Origin: Betaproteobacteria bacterium HGW-Betaproteobacteria-16
GTDB taxonomy: Bacteria; Pseudomonadota; Gammaproteobacteria; Burkholderiales; Burkholderiaceae_C
Length of the DNA: 38,576 bases
Assembly: GCA_002840835.1 (NCBI GenBank)
Contig: PHCQ01000047.1
Span: forward strand, 1 to 38,576
Reading direction: 5' to 3'
Positions within the stretch are counted from its first letter, which is position 1. The number at the start of each line of letters is the position of its first letter. Shown here piece by piece: positions 19,615 to 27,685 of the stretch. Position numbers and translations under genes: made by a program. The notes under the pieces are model-generated. The model ran no database searches. It was not told the DNA's origin and saw nothing but the letters and a program-made list of their open reading frames with translations.

Positions 19615-20161
19615 ACTGCCCCGGGAATCGTGGAGGTGTGATCGCATAAATAAAACCTGTAAATCAAAAATTAATTCTGTACAGGTTGTCAGAACCCCGG
19701 ACACCTCTCTCGGAACCATGATCGAGAGGTTTAAACAATGCCTCATTCATTCTTTGTGCCCTGCACGATTAACTCTCGCTGGTCAGCATATGACCCGAGA
19801 TTGCCCGGGAGGGATTGCCGACGTCGGAAGTGCAGCGACTCCGGTCCTTGGTGGTCGCGTCCGCGGCTCAGGGTCGTTGCCACTTTGCTGTCATCCAGAG
19901 ATACGGCCTTCCGATAGCGCTATGACTGTTCACGGGCGCAGTTCAGACATTACAGAAGCCACTAGGCCTAGCTTGGCCCACGGACTAATCTGTCCCCCTG
20001 GCGGTACAGATAAGCCCTGTGCTGAAGCTACTTTGGCGAGAGGGCATACGCCGCCGACCTTTCTGATGGCGTGACTCGCGATTCTGTGGATTGAGACATG
20101 CATTTTGTTCCGTGACGCAGGTGGGGCGCAGGCGCATGGCAACACGACCACGCGCATGGGC
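19615..20161. other. 547-base non-coding gap at the edge of the accessory region
   Basis: No convincing gene. A 118-codon open frame (19718-20074, plus) resembles nothing and has no ribosome site. The gap holds a nested inverted repeat just after glmS (19633-19707), a CTCTC/GAGAG hairpin at about 19703-19730 that may end glmS transcription, and an ATCTGT/ACAGAT inverted pair at 19988-20011. It separates the uniformly GC-rich hut-glm chromosome from the metal genes and may be a scar of insertion. Confidence 0.5.
19633..19707. repeat. Nested inverted repeats downstream of glmS
   Basis: The outer arms are GAGGTGT (19633-19639) and ACACCTC (19701-19707). The inner arms are AACCTGTA (19654-19661) and TACAGGTT (19680-19687) around an AT-rich 18-base centre. 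Both arm pairs are perfect. It could be a terminator-like RNA fold, a recombinase or regulator site, or one end of a lost element. Confidence 0.5.
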
Positions 20162-21253
20162 TCAGGATGTCGGGACCGACGGCTTGCGGAGCCAGGCCAC
20201 CACCAGGGTGATGATGGTCAACGGGACCACGAAACCGAGCATGGTTGCCGAAAAGGCTTCCAGCGCTTCATGCTGCTGTGCAGCCAAAACCAGGTAGGTG
20301 ACGTAGGCCACGTAATAGCCCAGGAAGACGGCACCCTCCCAACGAGCGATTTCACGACCAGTGATGAACACGGGCAGGCAGGCAAGCGCGACTGCAAGCA
20401 TCACCCAAAGATCAAAATTGAGCACTGAGGGAGCAAGCCCCAATCCGCTACTGCCTGCCACCAGCCCACTGAGTCCGACACAACCCAGGATGTTGAACGT
20501 GTTGCTCCCCACGACATTGCCTACTGCAATGTCACGCTCGCCCTTTAGCGCGGCGGTCAACGATGTCGCCACTTCGGGCATGGAGGTGCCTGCTGCAACG
20601 ATGGTCAGGCCGATCACCAGATCACTGACGCCAAAAGCCCTGGCGAAGACCACTGCGGCGCCCACCAGCCAGTCTGAACCAACCACGAGCATCACCAGGC
20701 CCGCGACAACCAATCCCACTTGGGCAACCCAGTGCGCATCCCACCCTCCAGGTGGGGCTGTCTGAATCGCATCGTCGAATTCAGAAGGGCCCTTTGCACC
20801 TTCCTTGCGGGATTGAATCACCAGGAAGCCTGTGTAAACCACCAGAAGTGCCAGCAGCAGGGCGCCTTCCCAGGCCGAAATACTCCCGTCGAGTCCCAGT
20901 GCCAGCAAAAGCAGCGATGCGCCCAACATGATCGGGATCTCTTGCCGGATGAGTTGCGCGTGAACTACCAAGGGAACGATGAGCGCGCTTACGCCCAGAA
21001 TGAACAGCACGTTGAAGATGTTGCTGCCCACCACGTTGCCAACAGCAATATCGCCTTGCCCATCAAGAACTGCAGCAGTGGAGACTGCCATTTCAGGAGC
21101 GCTCGTGCCAAATGCAACGATGGTCAGACCCACGACCAGCGGAGAGATTCCGAGTGACAGGGCCAATCGGGAGGCGCCTCGGACCAATGCGCTCGCACCC
21201 AGTACCAGTGCCACCAAACCTGCGCTAAACCATAAAGCCTGTGTCCAAAGCAT
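20162..21253 (-). CDS. Calcium/sodium-type cation antiporter (CaCA, YrbG-like)
   Basis: A 363-residue inner-membrane antiporter with about ten hydrophobic helices in two homologous halves. Each half carries the two alpha-repeat signatures. In the first half these are FGTSAPE (residues 48-54) and GNVVGSNIFN (72-81); in the second half AAGTSMPE and GNVVGSNTFN. These Glu/Asn/Ser residues form the ion site in YrbG/NCX relatives, which exchange Ca2+ for Na+ or K+. A cytoplasmic loop with charged residues joins the halves near residue 150-165. The gene is alone on the minus strand, upstream of a silent gap. The transported ion in this metal-rich setting is not proven. Confidence 0.9.
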   Translation of the reverse strand: MLWTQALWFSAGLVALVLGASALVRGASRLALSLGISPLVVGLTIVAFGTSAPEMAVSTAAVLDGQGDIAVGNVVGSNIFNVLFILGVSALIVPLVVHAQLIRQEIPIMLGASLLLLALGLDGSISAWEGALLLALLVVYTGFLVIQSRKEGAKGPSEFDDAIQTAPPGGWDAHWVAQVGLVVAGLVMLVVGSDWLVGAAVVFARAFGVSDLVIGLTIVAAGTSMPEVATSLTAALKGERDIAVGNVVGSNTFNILGCVGLSGLVAGSSGLGLAPSVLNFDLWVMLAVALACLPVFITGREIARWEGAVFLGYYVAYVTYLVLAAQQHEALEAFSATMLGFVVPLTIITLVVAWLRKPSVPTS

Positions 21254-21387
21254 AAAAACCTACCTATGGTGTGTCAGTAGACAATCATAAGGAGGTTCAA
21301 TTTGTATCAGAGCGGCACTTCATCTGCTGGGGGTTAGCATGATCACGTACTACCAGAAGCGCGACCGCCTCTGCAGTCCAGATGGAC

Positions 21388-21417
21388 GGCCACGCGCTCG
21401 TGGCCCTCGTTTTTTTT
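21388..21417 (+). terminator. Rho-independent terminator, plus strand, with no plus gene before it
   Basis: The stem GGCCACG (21388-21394) pairs with CGTGGCC (21399-21405) around CGCT, followed by CTCG and eight T residues (21410-21417). This is a canonical plus-strand terminator, yet both flanking genes are on the minus strand. A 21289-21295 AAGGAGG with a nearby TTG and an 11-codon frame stands upstream, so a short plus transcript is possible. On the minus strand there is no T-run after the hairpin. Confidence 0.65.
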
Positions 21418-21859
21418 ATGCCCGAATGTCAACGCTAATGATCTGACCTTGATTGCGCTGGATGATTTGCATAGCCGATTCCTGCTTCTTCAAAGAAGTT
21501 TGGTCATTGTGTGATACCGCACCCTGGATGCCGTCATGCACCTTTTGCCTGAAGTCGTAACGTGTCTCGTCACCTTCAACTGGCAGCTCAGGGCCCCCGC
21601 CAATCGGGATTTTCATGGTCATAGCTAAGAATGTTAGGCCGTCATCGATCGACATTTCCCCGCTGCGATTCTGAGCATTGATCCAACTGCGCATGTCTTG
21701 GCGGGTCATCTTAGTGAAATCAACCGCCTTGGTCCTGTCGGCATGGGTCGCGGTCGGCGCAATCGAAGAGGACATGGTCGAACGGTCGACTGGCGAAGCC
21801 TTCGGGCGCCGGCTCGCGTTTATGTAGTTGGTTCCTGAATCCACTCTCATCGCATCCAT
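21416..21859 (-). CDS. Small soluble protein of unknown function
   Basis: A 147-residue protein I cannot assign to a named function. There is no signal peptide or membrane helix. The first 45 residues are Ser/Thr/Ala-rich and probably flexible. From about residue 50 there is a regular amphipathic part, KMTRQDMRSWINAQNRSGEM followed by SIDDGLTFLAMTMKIP, and the C-terminal third is polar with LKKQESAMQIIQRNQ. The TRQDMRSWIN...DDGLTFLAMT pattern recurs, as I recall, in small uncharacterised beta/gammaproteobacterial proteins. The stop overlaps the T-run of the plus-strand terminator. The ribosome site is weak. Its neighbours are metal genes on the same strand, but the gaps on both sides are about 100-160 bases. 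Confidence 0.6.
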   Translation of the reverse strand: MDAMRVDSGTNYINASRRPKASPVDRSTMSSSIAPTATHADRTKAVDFTKMTRQDMRSWINAQNRSGEMSIDDGLTFLAMTMKIPIGGGPELPVEGDETRYDFRQKVHDGIQGAVSHNDQTSLKKQESAMQIIQRNQGQIISVDIRA

Positions 21860-21963
21860 CTTTCGTTACAGTAATCTCTCCACCACCCGGGGAGTGGTAC
21901 GGGTTAAGCGAGTACCTGTGAAATCCTTCCACGTTGGCTATCGCAAGGTATTGGTATGTCGGT

Positions 21964-22305
21964 TCACTTACCAGGTCGAATGTCGGTGATGACCATCTTC
22001 CCCGCGTCCTGTATTACGACGAACTGTATCTTCTCCCCCACCTGGACTTTGTCCAGTATGGCTTTGTCCTTGACGTTGAACACCATGGACATCGGGGGCA
22101 TGTCCATATGCTTTATTTCGCCGTGCTTGATTGTGATCTTGCTATTTGCTTTATCGATCTTGCGAATTTCGCCGTCGGTCATGTCGGGTAATGTAGCTAC
22201 ACCCATCTTGTTGTGGTCCAAGGTCGACTGCGCCATCACTGGCAGGGACAGTGAAAGGACTGCCGCAGTCAAAAATTTCGTGATAGTTTGAGTGTAGGTT
22301 TTCAT
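21964..22305 (-). CDS. CusF-like periplasmic copper-binding protein
   Basis: A 113-residue exported protein of the CusF/CusX family, small beta-barrel chaperones that carry Cu(I) or Ag(I) in the periplasm. A signal peptide ends near residue 25 (LPVMAQ). The barrel contains GEIRKIDKANSKITIKHGEI and the metal site KHMDMPPMSMVFNV, giving His66, Met69, Met72 and Met74 as likely ligands. E. coli CusF places a Trp beside the metal; here that position in the PPMSM loop is Met. It follows the cupredoxin gene by 37 bases on the same strand and is probably co-transcribed with it. No CusCBA pump is directly adjacent. Confidence 0.85.
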   Translation of the reverse strand: MKTYTQTITKFLTAAVLSLSLPVMAQSTLDHNKMGVATLPDMTDGEIRKIDKANSKITIKHGEIKHMDMPPMSMVFNVKDKAILDKVQVGEKIQFVVIQDAGKMVITDIRPGK

Positions 22306-22342
22306 ATAATTATCTAAATTGAGAGTCAGTTAGTAGCGTGCG

Positions 22343-22834
22343 CTATTTGGCGGCAACGTTAATCGTGCCCAGCATTCCAGCTTCGTAGTGACCAGGTAAG
22401 AGGCAGCCGAAATAGAACTCGCCGACCTTATTGAAATTCCAGACGGTCTCCTCTTTCTTCCCCGCACCAACATGTGTCATGTAGGGCTCGTCGTGTTCCA
22501 TGTTGGGAAATTTCCTCATTAGCGCAGAGTGCAGACCGAGCACTTTCTTGGTGCCCAAGACGAACTCATGCATCACCTTTCCATCATTGGTGTGCACGAA
22601 CCGGATGGTTTCTCCTTGTTTCACCTCAACGAATTCGGGCGAAAAGCGCATGTTGTCCGTCATACGGATTTCCACAATGCGTTTAATGGAATTCGAGTGA
22701 CCGCCAATGCCCCATTCCTTTTGCTCCATCTTCATGGGTGCGGCCTCCTTGCTGTGCTTGTTTTCGCCATGAGAAAATGAAGCCGTAGAGGCAGCAAGCA
22801 TGGCGGAAACGAACACGGTTTTGGTAACTTTCAT
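22343..22834 (-). CDS. Periplasmic cupredoxin (CopI-like copper tolerance protein)
   Basis: A 163-residue exported blue-copper-type protein. The signal peptide ends near residue 20 (ASTASFSHG). A His/Lys/Met-rich linker follows, then a cupredoxin fold with VEVKQGETIRFVHTN near residue 70. Type-1 copper ligands can be read as His89 (KVMHEF), Cys144, His149 and Met154 in the spaced pattern C-x4-H-x4-M near the C-terminus. This arrangement resembles CopI of Rubrivivax and similar copper-tolerance cupredoxins; its role is presumably periplasmic copper binding or oxidation. AAGGA precedes the ATG. It lies 229 bases downstream of cueR on the same strand; no promoter could be firmly placed in that gap. 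Confidence 0.85.
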   Translation of the reverse strand: MKVTKTVFVSAMLAASTASFSHGENKHSKEAAPMKMEQKEWGIGGHSNSIKRIVEIRMTDNMRFSPEFVEVKQGETIRFVHTNDGKVMHEFVLGTKKVLGLHSALMRKFPNMEHDEPYMTHVGAGKKEETVWNFNKVGEFYFGCLLPGHYEAGMLGTINVAAK

Positions 22835-23063
22835 ATGAAATTCCTTATCGACGGGTCGAATTGATTGAGGGGGTGAGAAGGGGCCGCAGCTGCAACGAGC
22901 CCGTCGCGTGACCTACTACGGGCGAAGGGGAACAGAAATGTTTGGGCACTACACCTTCTTGACGCCGTCATTAGCCCTGTGTTGATCAGCAAGTTCACAC
23001 CGCTCCTACCGGACCGATAGGGTCGTGTCCTCTGGTACCTGGGTGGCGTGGGCGATGCCGACG

Positions 23064-23606
23064 TCAGTGCGCGTCATGGTGAACATGCACGCCGCGCATC
23101 CAGGCAATGAGGTCGATGGGATTGGAGGTGCCGACGCTAGTGGCCACGGTCTGAATTCGGGACTTCTTCAGCTGCGGCTTTTTCTGGGGTTGGTGCTGGG
23201 TCAGGGTGCCGCGCGAGAGCTTGTCGAGGATCGCGCAATGAGGCTGGTCATCCCCGTGGCAGGCCTTCACCAGCACCGAAAGACCGTTCATCATCTGTTC
23301 GATTTCGCACCGCTTCTCTTCCAAGTCCGCCAAGTGGCGTTGCGCCACGGCCTTGACTTCCCGGCTCGTGCGCTTTCTATCGCTCCACAAACCGATGAGT
23401 TCGGCGATCTGCGCCACCGAAAAACCTAGATGGCGCGACTGGCGGACGAATCGCAACACCGAGACTTCGCGAGCTCCATACAGGCGGTAACCCGCCTCGC
23501 TGCGCTCAGCCTCAGGCAGCAAGCCTCTTAGTTCGTAGTGTCGGATCATTTTCGCGGAGACGCCAGAGGCCGCGGCAGCTTCGCCGATGTTCATGAGAGT
23601 GCTCAT
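23064..23606 (-). CDS. cueR: CueR-type MerR-family copper-responsive regulator
   Basis: A 180-residue transcription activator. The winged HTH is clear: MNIGEAAAASGVSAKMIRHY, LLPEAERSEAGYR and the second helix pair with FVRQSRHLGFSVAQIAELIGL (to about residue 75). A long dimer helix follows. The metal loop has Cys116 and Cys124 in CHGDDQPHC, the C-x7-C pattern of Cu(I)/Ag(I)/Au(I)-sensing CueR/GolS-type proteins. The protein runs about 45 residues past the usual CueR end with a Lys/Gln-rich then Gly/Ser-rich tail, which is unusual. The ATG has GGAG at good spacing; a TTG 12 bases upstream was not used. It follows copZ by 100 bases on the same transcript, so it is probably autoregulated. Confidence 0.9.
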   Translation of the reverse strand: MSTLMNIGEAAAASGVSAKMIRHYELRGLLPEAERSEAGYRLYGAREVSVLRFVRQSRHLGFSVAQIAELIGLWSDRKRTSREVKAVAQRHLADLEEKRCEIEQMMNGLSVLVKACHGDDQPHCAILDKLSRGTLTQHQPQKKPQLKKSRIQTVATSVGTSNPIDLIAWMRGVHVHHDAH

Positions 23607-23706
23607 GGTGTGCTCCAAGTGTTGAGTGGCTGCATGGGTGGAAGGATGGAGGTTGAACTTGTGGGAAGGTCAAGGCCCTCAAATACGGAGCCTTGAAAAA
23701 CGTGGG

Positions 23707-23898
23707 TCAGATGGAGGGGTAGCCGGCGTCGGTGAGCGCTTCGATCAACGTTGCGCGGTCTTCACTGCTCTTCACGGTGACCAAGTGCCGTGGCAAATCG
23801 ACCTGGATCTCGCAGGCGGGGTCGACTAGCTTGAGTGCGACGTTCACCATAGAAACGCAGTGGCCACAGGTCATGTCAGGAAGGTGGAATTCGTACAT
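23707..23898 (-). CDS. copZ: CopZ-like copper chaperone (HMA domain)
   Basis: A 63-residue cytosolic metal chaperone consisting of one heavy-metal-associated domain. The metal site is MTCGHC with Cys11 and Cys14, followed by the typical amphipathic helix and a C-terminal ALTDAGYPSI ending. Such proteins deliver Cu(I) to P1B ATPases and sometimes to CueR. The first gene after the MerR-type promoter on the minus strand, it has a leader of about 27-35 bases with GGAGT before the ATG. It is the counterpart of GolB or CopZ in comparable islands. Confidence 0.92.
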   Translation of the reverse strand: MYEFHLPDMTCGHCVSMVNVALKLVDPACEIQVDLPRHLVTVKSSEDRATLIEALTDAGYPSI

Positions 23899-23931
23899 GG
23901 ATAACTCCGGAAAAGGGTTGAGGGAATCTGG

Positions 23932-23965
23932 ACTTTGAGCATTGCTACGGTGGCAAGGTCAAGCT
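23932..23965. promoter_or_regulatory. Divergent MerR/CueR-type promoter-operator
   Basis: On the minus strand TTGACC (23962-23957) is followed by a 19-base spacer and CAAAGT (23937-23932), the over-long spacing typical of MerR-activated promoters. The spacer has an imperfect dyad: CCTTGCCAC against GTAGCAATG (7 of 9 paired). On the plus strand the same block gives TTGAGC (23935-23940), 19 bases, CAAGCT. The first drives copZ-cueR; the second faces DUF2917-copA1. The sequence features are seen; control by the CueR here is inference. Confidence 0.7.
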
Positions 23966-24037
23966 GCTTCTGCACTTGTGCTTGCCAGCGTGGGAAGGGG
24001 AAGCATCCGGCTTCTATCCACTCTCAGGAGCTCCCCC

Positions 24038-24412
24038 ATGTCAACCGTTTGCCTTTCTCACCCCGACCACTTTGGTTTGCTCATCGCCAGAGAATGGGCG
24101 CTATCGCCCATGCAAACATTGCTGCTTCCCCTGAAGCGCGGGGACTTGCTCCAGTCGTTGCAGGGCACCATTTGGATCACCGTCGACGGCCAGCGCCAGG
24201 ACCTGTTTCTCAGTGGCTCCGAGACGCACACCGTGGCTGAAGACGCCAGATTGCACATCAGTGGGTTTGATAAACCGCGCCTAAAGGTGCTGAGTCAATG
24301 CCCGTTGCAGGTTCTTCAACAGCGCGAAATCTCGGGTTGGCGAACCTGGCCGCGCAAGGCGCGTTTCTGGACGCTACTGCATACCGATTTCCCCGTACGC
24401 ATTGCAGCTTGA
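24038..24412 (+). CDS. DUF2917 family protein
   Basis: A 124-residue soluble protein matching the DUF2917 pattern: LLPLKRGDLLQSLQGTIWIT, then VDGQRQDLFLSGSETHTV near residues 25-70, a cupin-like strand repeat. No metal-ligand cluster is obvious apart from scattered His and a single Cys pair apart in sequence. The family is widespread in Betaproteobacteria and has no defined activity that I know of. ATG 24038 has AGGAG upstream; the frame extends earlier through the promoter region and was not used. It lies 75 bases from the divergent CueR-type promoter and 56 bases before copA1, so it is probably copper-induced with it. That is the only hint of function. Confidence 0.75.
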   Translation: MSTVCLSHPDHFGLLIAREWALSPMQTLLLPLKRGDLLQSLQGTIWITVDGQRQDLFLSGSETHTVAEDARLHISGFDKPRLKVLSQCPLQVLQQREISGWRTWPRKARFWTLLHTDFPVRIAA

Positions 24413-24468
24413 GCCTCCCACCGTGACAAGGGCAATCATCCGTCGCATCCACATCTCAGAAGCCTGTC

Positions 24469-26700
24469 ATGAACAACGCCACCTTGTCGCTCATTGAGCA
24501 TCAATTCCTCATCGAAGGCATGACCTGTGGCTCCTGCGTCGGACGCTTGGAAAAGGCCCTGAAGGCCGTTGCCGGTGTACAGAAGGTCAGCGTCAACCTG
24601 GCTACCGAAAGAGCTACGGTGAACGCTGTTCCTTCCACGCTGGCTACCAACCTGGTGGCTGCAGTGCAAACGGCCGGCTACAGCGTGGGAAGAGAACCCG
24701 GCGCCCAGTCCGGTGCCTCGCCCGCAAGAAACCAGGGCGAACCTTGGTGGCCGGTGGCGTTGGCCGGTGTGATGTCGCTTCCCTTGGTACTGCCCATGCT
24801 TGCCAGAATCGTGGGCGGCGATTGGACAATCAATGGCTGGTTGCAGCTCGCCCTTGCCACACCGGTGCAGTTCTGGCTGGGCGCGCGGTTCTACCGGGCA
24901 GGCTGGAGAGCTGTTCGCGCAGGCGCCGGCAACATGGATCTGCTGGTGGCACTGGGCACCAGCGCGGGCTACGGCCTGAGCCTATTTCTACTGTTGAAGC
25001 ACTCTGCGCACGGTACTCCACACCTGTATTTCGAGGTCTCGGCGGTGATCATCACGCTTGTGCTGCTAGGCAAATGGATTGAGTCTCGCGCCAAACGCCA
25101 GACCACCGCGGCCATTGCAGCCCTCAATGCCCTTAAGCCCGAAGTGGCGCGCGTGCGCATGCCCTACGGCGATGTGGACGTCGCAATTGCGCAGGTGAAG
25201 GTGGGCGACACCGTGGTGATTCGCCCAGGCGAGCGCATTCCGGTGGATGGTGTGATCACCATCGGCTCAAGCCAGGTCGACGAATCGTTGATCACTGGGG
25301 AGAGCCTGCCGGTTACCAAGTACGCGGGGGACAAAGTCACCGGCGGCGCCGTCAATGCCGAGGGCCTCTTGTTGGTTGGGACCACCGCCGTGGGGGCCGA
25401 ATCCGCGCTCTCGCGAATCGTGCGCATGGTCGAGTCGGCTCAGGCCAAGAAGGCCCCCATACAACGCATCGTGGACAGAGTGAGCGCCGTCTTCGTGCCG
25501 GTGGTTCTGCTGATCGCCGTGCTCACCCTGCTGGGCTGGGGTTTGGCCACTGACAACTGGGAGCAGGCCATTCTGAACGCCGTTGCGGTGATTGTGATTG
25601 CCTGCCCGTGTGCACTGGGCCTGGCGACGCCAACCGCCATCATGGTCGGGACCGGAGTAGCTGCGCGGCAAGGCATCCTAATCAAGGATGCCGAAGCGCT
25701 GGAGATTGCGTATCGCATCGACACTGTGGCGTTTGACAAGACGGGCACGCTGACGGAAGGAAAACCCATGTTGGTCGCGGCGGTGGCTGCCCCCGGTCAC
25801 GACGACCACCTTCTATCCTGGAGTGCAGCTATCCAGGCTGGCAGCGAACACCCGCTGGCCCGCGCCGTGATGAATGCCGCCGAACAGGCAGGTCTCGCCG
25901 TGCTCTTTTCTGCCAAAGTGAGCGCCGTTCCCGGACGCGGCATGTCGGCCGAGGTGCAGGGCCGTTCCCTGCGTTTGGGCAGTGCGCGCTACATGCAGGA
26001 ACTGGGAGTTGACACATCGGCCCAAAAAGAGGAAGCGCTGCAGCTGCAAGACGACGGGCGCACGGTGTCTTGGCTAGCCGATATGACGGATTCACCCGCG
26101 CTCGTCGGCATGCTGGCCTTTGGCGATTCGCCCAAGGCCAGCGCCATCAATGCCATCCAAAGCCTGCGCGCCCTGGGCATTCACACAGTAATGGTCACCG
26201 GTGACAACGTGGGCAGCGCGCTGGCCGTGGGCAGCGTTTTGGGCATCGACCACATCGAAGCCGAGGTTATGCCCGTAGACAAGGCGGCAATCGTTAACCG
26301 ACTCAAGGACGGTGGCCGCTTGGTGGCCATGGTGGGCGACGGCATCAACGATGCGCCGGCCTTGGCCTCGGCCGATGTGGGCATCGCCATGTCCACCGGG
26401 ACTGATGTTGCCATGCATGCCGCTGGCATCACGATCATGCGCAGCGACCCCGCACTCGTGGCAGATGCGATCGACATCTCGCGCCGCACCTACCGCAAGA
26501 TCCGCCAGAATCTCTTCTGGGCCTTTGCCTACAACGCCATCGGCATCCCGCTGGCGGCGGCCGGACTTCTTAACCCGGTGGTGGCTGCAACTGCCATGGC
26601 GCTGAGCAGCGTGAGCGTGGTAGTCAATGCTTTACTGCTCCGGGGTTGGAAACGTCAAGCCTGTACTCAATCTCGCGCCTTAGGGATCAAGGCGGAATAG
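24469..26700 (+). CDS. copA: P1B-type copper-exporting ATPase with one HMA domain (CopA1)
   Basis: A 743-residue inner-membrane pump that exports Cu(I), and possibly Ag(I) or Au(I), from the cytoplasm. One N-terminal HMA domain carries MTCGSC (Cys20, Cys23). Eight helices are expected. The membrane metal site CPC is at residues 379-381 in [11 protein letters not shown]. Cytoplasmic motifs are ITGES, DKTGT with the phosphorylated Asp423, SEHP and GDGIND at about 623-628. It follows DUF2917 by 56 bases. The start ATG gives the usual short lead. Compared with CopA2 in this window it has one HMA domain instead of two and only moderate similarity, so the two are not a recent duplication. No inactivating change is seen. 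Confidence 0.95.
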   Translation: MNNATLSLIEHQFLIEGMTCGSCVGRLEKALKAVAGVQKVSVNLATERATVNAVPSTLATNLVAAVQTAGYSVGREPGAQSGASPARNQGEPWWPVALAGVMSLPLVLPMLARIVGGDWTINGWLQLALATPVQFWLGARFYRAGWRAVRAGAGNMDLLVALGTSAGYGLSLFLLLKHSAHGTPHLYFEVSAVIITLVLLGKWIESRAKRQTTAAIAALNALKPEVARVRMPYGDVDVAIAQVKVGDTVVIRPGERIPVDGVITIGSSQVDESLITGESLPVTKYAGDKVTGGAVNAEGLLLVGTTAVGAESALSRIVRMVESAQAKKAPIQRIVDRVSAVFVPVVLLIAVLTLLGWGLATDNWEQAILNAVAVIVIACPCALGLATPTAIMVGTGVAARQGILIKDAEALEIAYRIDTVAFDKTGTLTEGKPMLVAAVAAPGHDDHLLSWSAAIQAGSEHPLARAVMNAAEQAGLAVLFSAKVSAVPGRGMSAEVQGRSLRLGSARYMQELGVDTSAQKEEALQLQDDGRTVSWLADMTDSPALVGMLAFGDSPKASAINAIQSLRALGIHTVMVTGDNVGSALAVGSVLGIDHIEAEVMPVDKAAIVNRLKDGGRLVAMVGDGINDAPALASADVGIAMSTGTDVAMHAAGITIMRSDPALVADAIDISRRTYRKIRQNLFWAFAYNAIGIPLAAAGLLNPVVAATAMALSSVSVVVNALLLRGWKRQACTQSRALGIKAE

Positions 26701-26703
26701 ACT

Positions 26704-26874
26704 TTAAATTCTGTGCTTGGCATTCGACGTACCGCGCGAAGCCAGTGCTGTGGCGCCCAATGCAAGCGCTCCCGGCCAGGCAAGTAGGTGGCCGCCGGCA
26801 AAGTTCAGCAATCCGCCTGCCGCGCTCGCGGATAGCGCGACCTGCCCCCGAAGACGAAACCTTGCCTTCCGCAA
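26704..26874 (-). CDS. Possible 56-residue membrane microprotein
   Basis: A short frame convergent with copA1, its stop 3 bases from the copA1 stop. It starts at TTG 26874 behind AAGGAGGAG (minus strand, about 9-11 bases upstream). The product has a basic N-terminus (RKARFRLRG), then a mostly hydrophobic helix SASAAGGLLNFAGG followed by HLLAWPGALALGATALA, and a basic tail. The strong ribosome site and amphipathic-then-hydrophobic layout favour a real small inner-membrane protein. Against it are the TTG start and length. The rest of the gap up to 26980 shows nothing. Confidence 0.35.
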   Translation of the reverse strand: MRKARFRLRGQVALSASAAGGLLNFAGGHLLAWPGALALGATALASRGTSNAKHRI

Positions 26875-26980
26875 GAATGGCGGCTCCTCCTTAAATTAGG
26901 ACTCGTCTTTCAATGGCGCACATGCCACTAGGTAATTGGGTCCCTCCGCTCGGCGATTGAAGTCACCTCGAGGGTACTCA

Positions 26981-27199
26981 TCCAGTAGGTGGCCTGGCGC
27001 AAAGCGTCGGACAGTTGTCGCTCACGGCCCGCCACGTTTGGGGAAGATGGGCGGGGCGGTTGGCACATCGGCCAGCCGCATTCGATGTGGAGCCCACGCC
27101 ATGAGATCCGACGCCCATGCTGAGTACCGCGCGGTGCATTCCCACCTTCACGGTCGGGATGCCGCGACGCCGCCGGAGAAACTGAAGCGACTGGCATTC
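26981..27199 (+). repeat. 219-bp direct repeat, copy 1 (conserved leader plus ORF start)
   Basis: This block aligns without gaps to 28542-28760 (offset 1561). The first 120 bases, upstream of the ATG at 27101, differ at 6 positions; the next 20 are identical; the last 79 differ at 22. Two hairpins lie in the leader: CCCGCC (27028-27033) with GGCGGG (27050-27055), and CACATCG (27064-27070) with CGATGTG (27083-27089), just before GGAG and the ATG. With its twin it flanks the AraC gene. Confidence 0.85.
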
Positions 27200-27685
27200 G
27201 AAAGCACTCAAATAGACACACGGACTGCTCGAATCACCCATGTCCGAACCGAGCTGATGGCAACGGCAGTGTGCCTGAACATTTCGTTGGCGGGCATGCT
27301 CTCGGTGATTGCATCCGCATTTGGATTGCTTCATGGATATCCGATGTGGAGCTGGTGGCTGGTCCTTGCCAGCATTCTCACGATTGTCACCACACGCCGT
27401 CTGTGCTGCGCTCTCGCACCTCTGTTTTGGGTTTCTAGCGGTGCACCGACTGCACGCGAGCGCTGGGTAACCACCCTCTTGGAGTCCGGCCCAACGGACA
27501 CTGATCTGCGCTACGTGGAAAACCATCCGACCAAAACCGACAACGTGCCGACGCTTTCGGACACAATGGCCCACAATGCGCAGAATCGTACTCACCGGTG
27601 TACCGCCGTTCGAGGTGCAGGACCTTGCAGGTCCACTGGAAGTTTTCGCCCAGTGCGACTACGAGATCGAACTGGTATCGCCTGA
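27101..27685 (+). pseudogene. Hypothetical membrane protein fragment after repeat copy 1
   Basis: An open frame of 194 codons starting at the ATG at the end of the conserved leader (GGAG 8 bases upstream). Residues 1-33 (MRSDAHAEYRA onward to PPEKLKRLAF) match the frame after repeat copy 2. After that the two differ. Residues about 53-112 hold two or three hydrophobic segments, including MLSVIASAFGLLHGY and WWLVLASILTIV. The frame then runs more than 100 bases into the start of the AraC gene, which argues that its end is not natural. It is probably a decayed or hybrid gene. I do not recognise the membrane part. Confidence 0.4.

Noticed and set aside
19718..20074. 118-codon plus-strand frame after glmS
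   Set aside because: No ribosome site, no resemblance to any family, composition of random sequence.
26928..27221. Minus-strand frame through the 219-bp repeat, open in both copies
   Set aside because: The substitutions between the copies change amino acids in this frame at nearly every site, so it does not look selected as protein.
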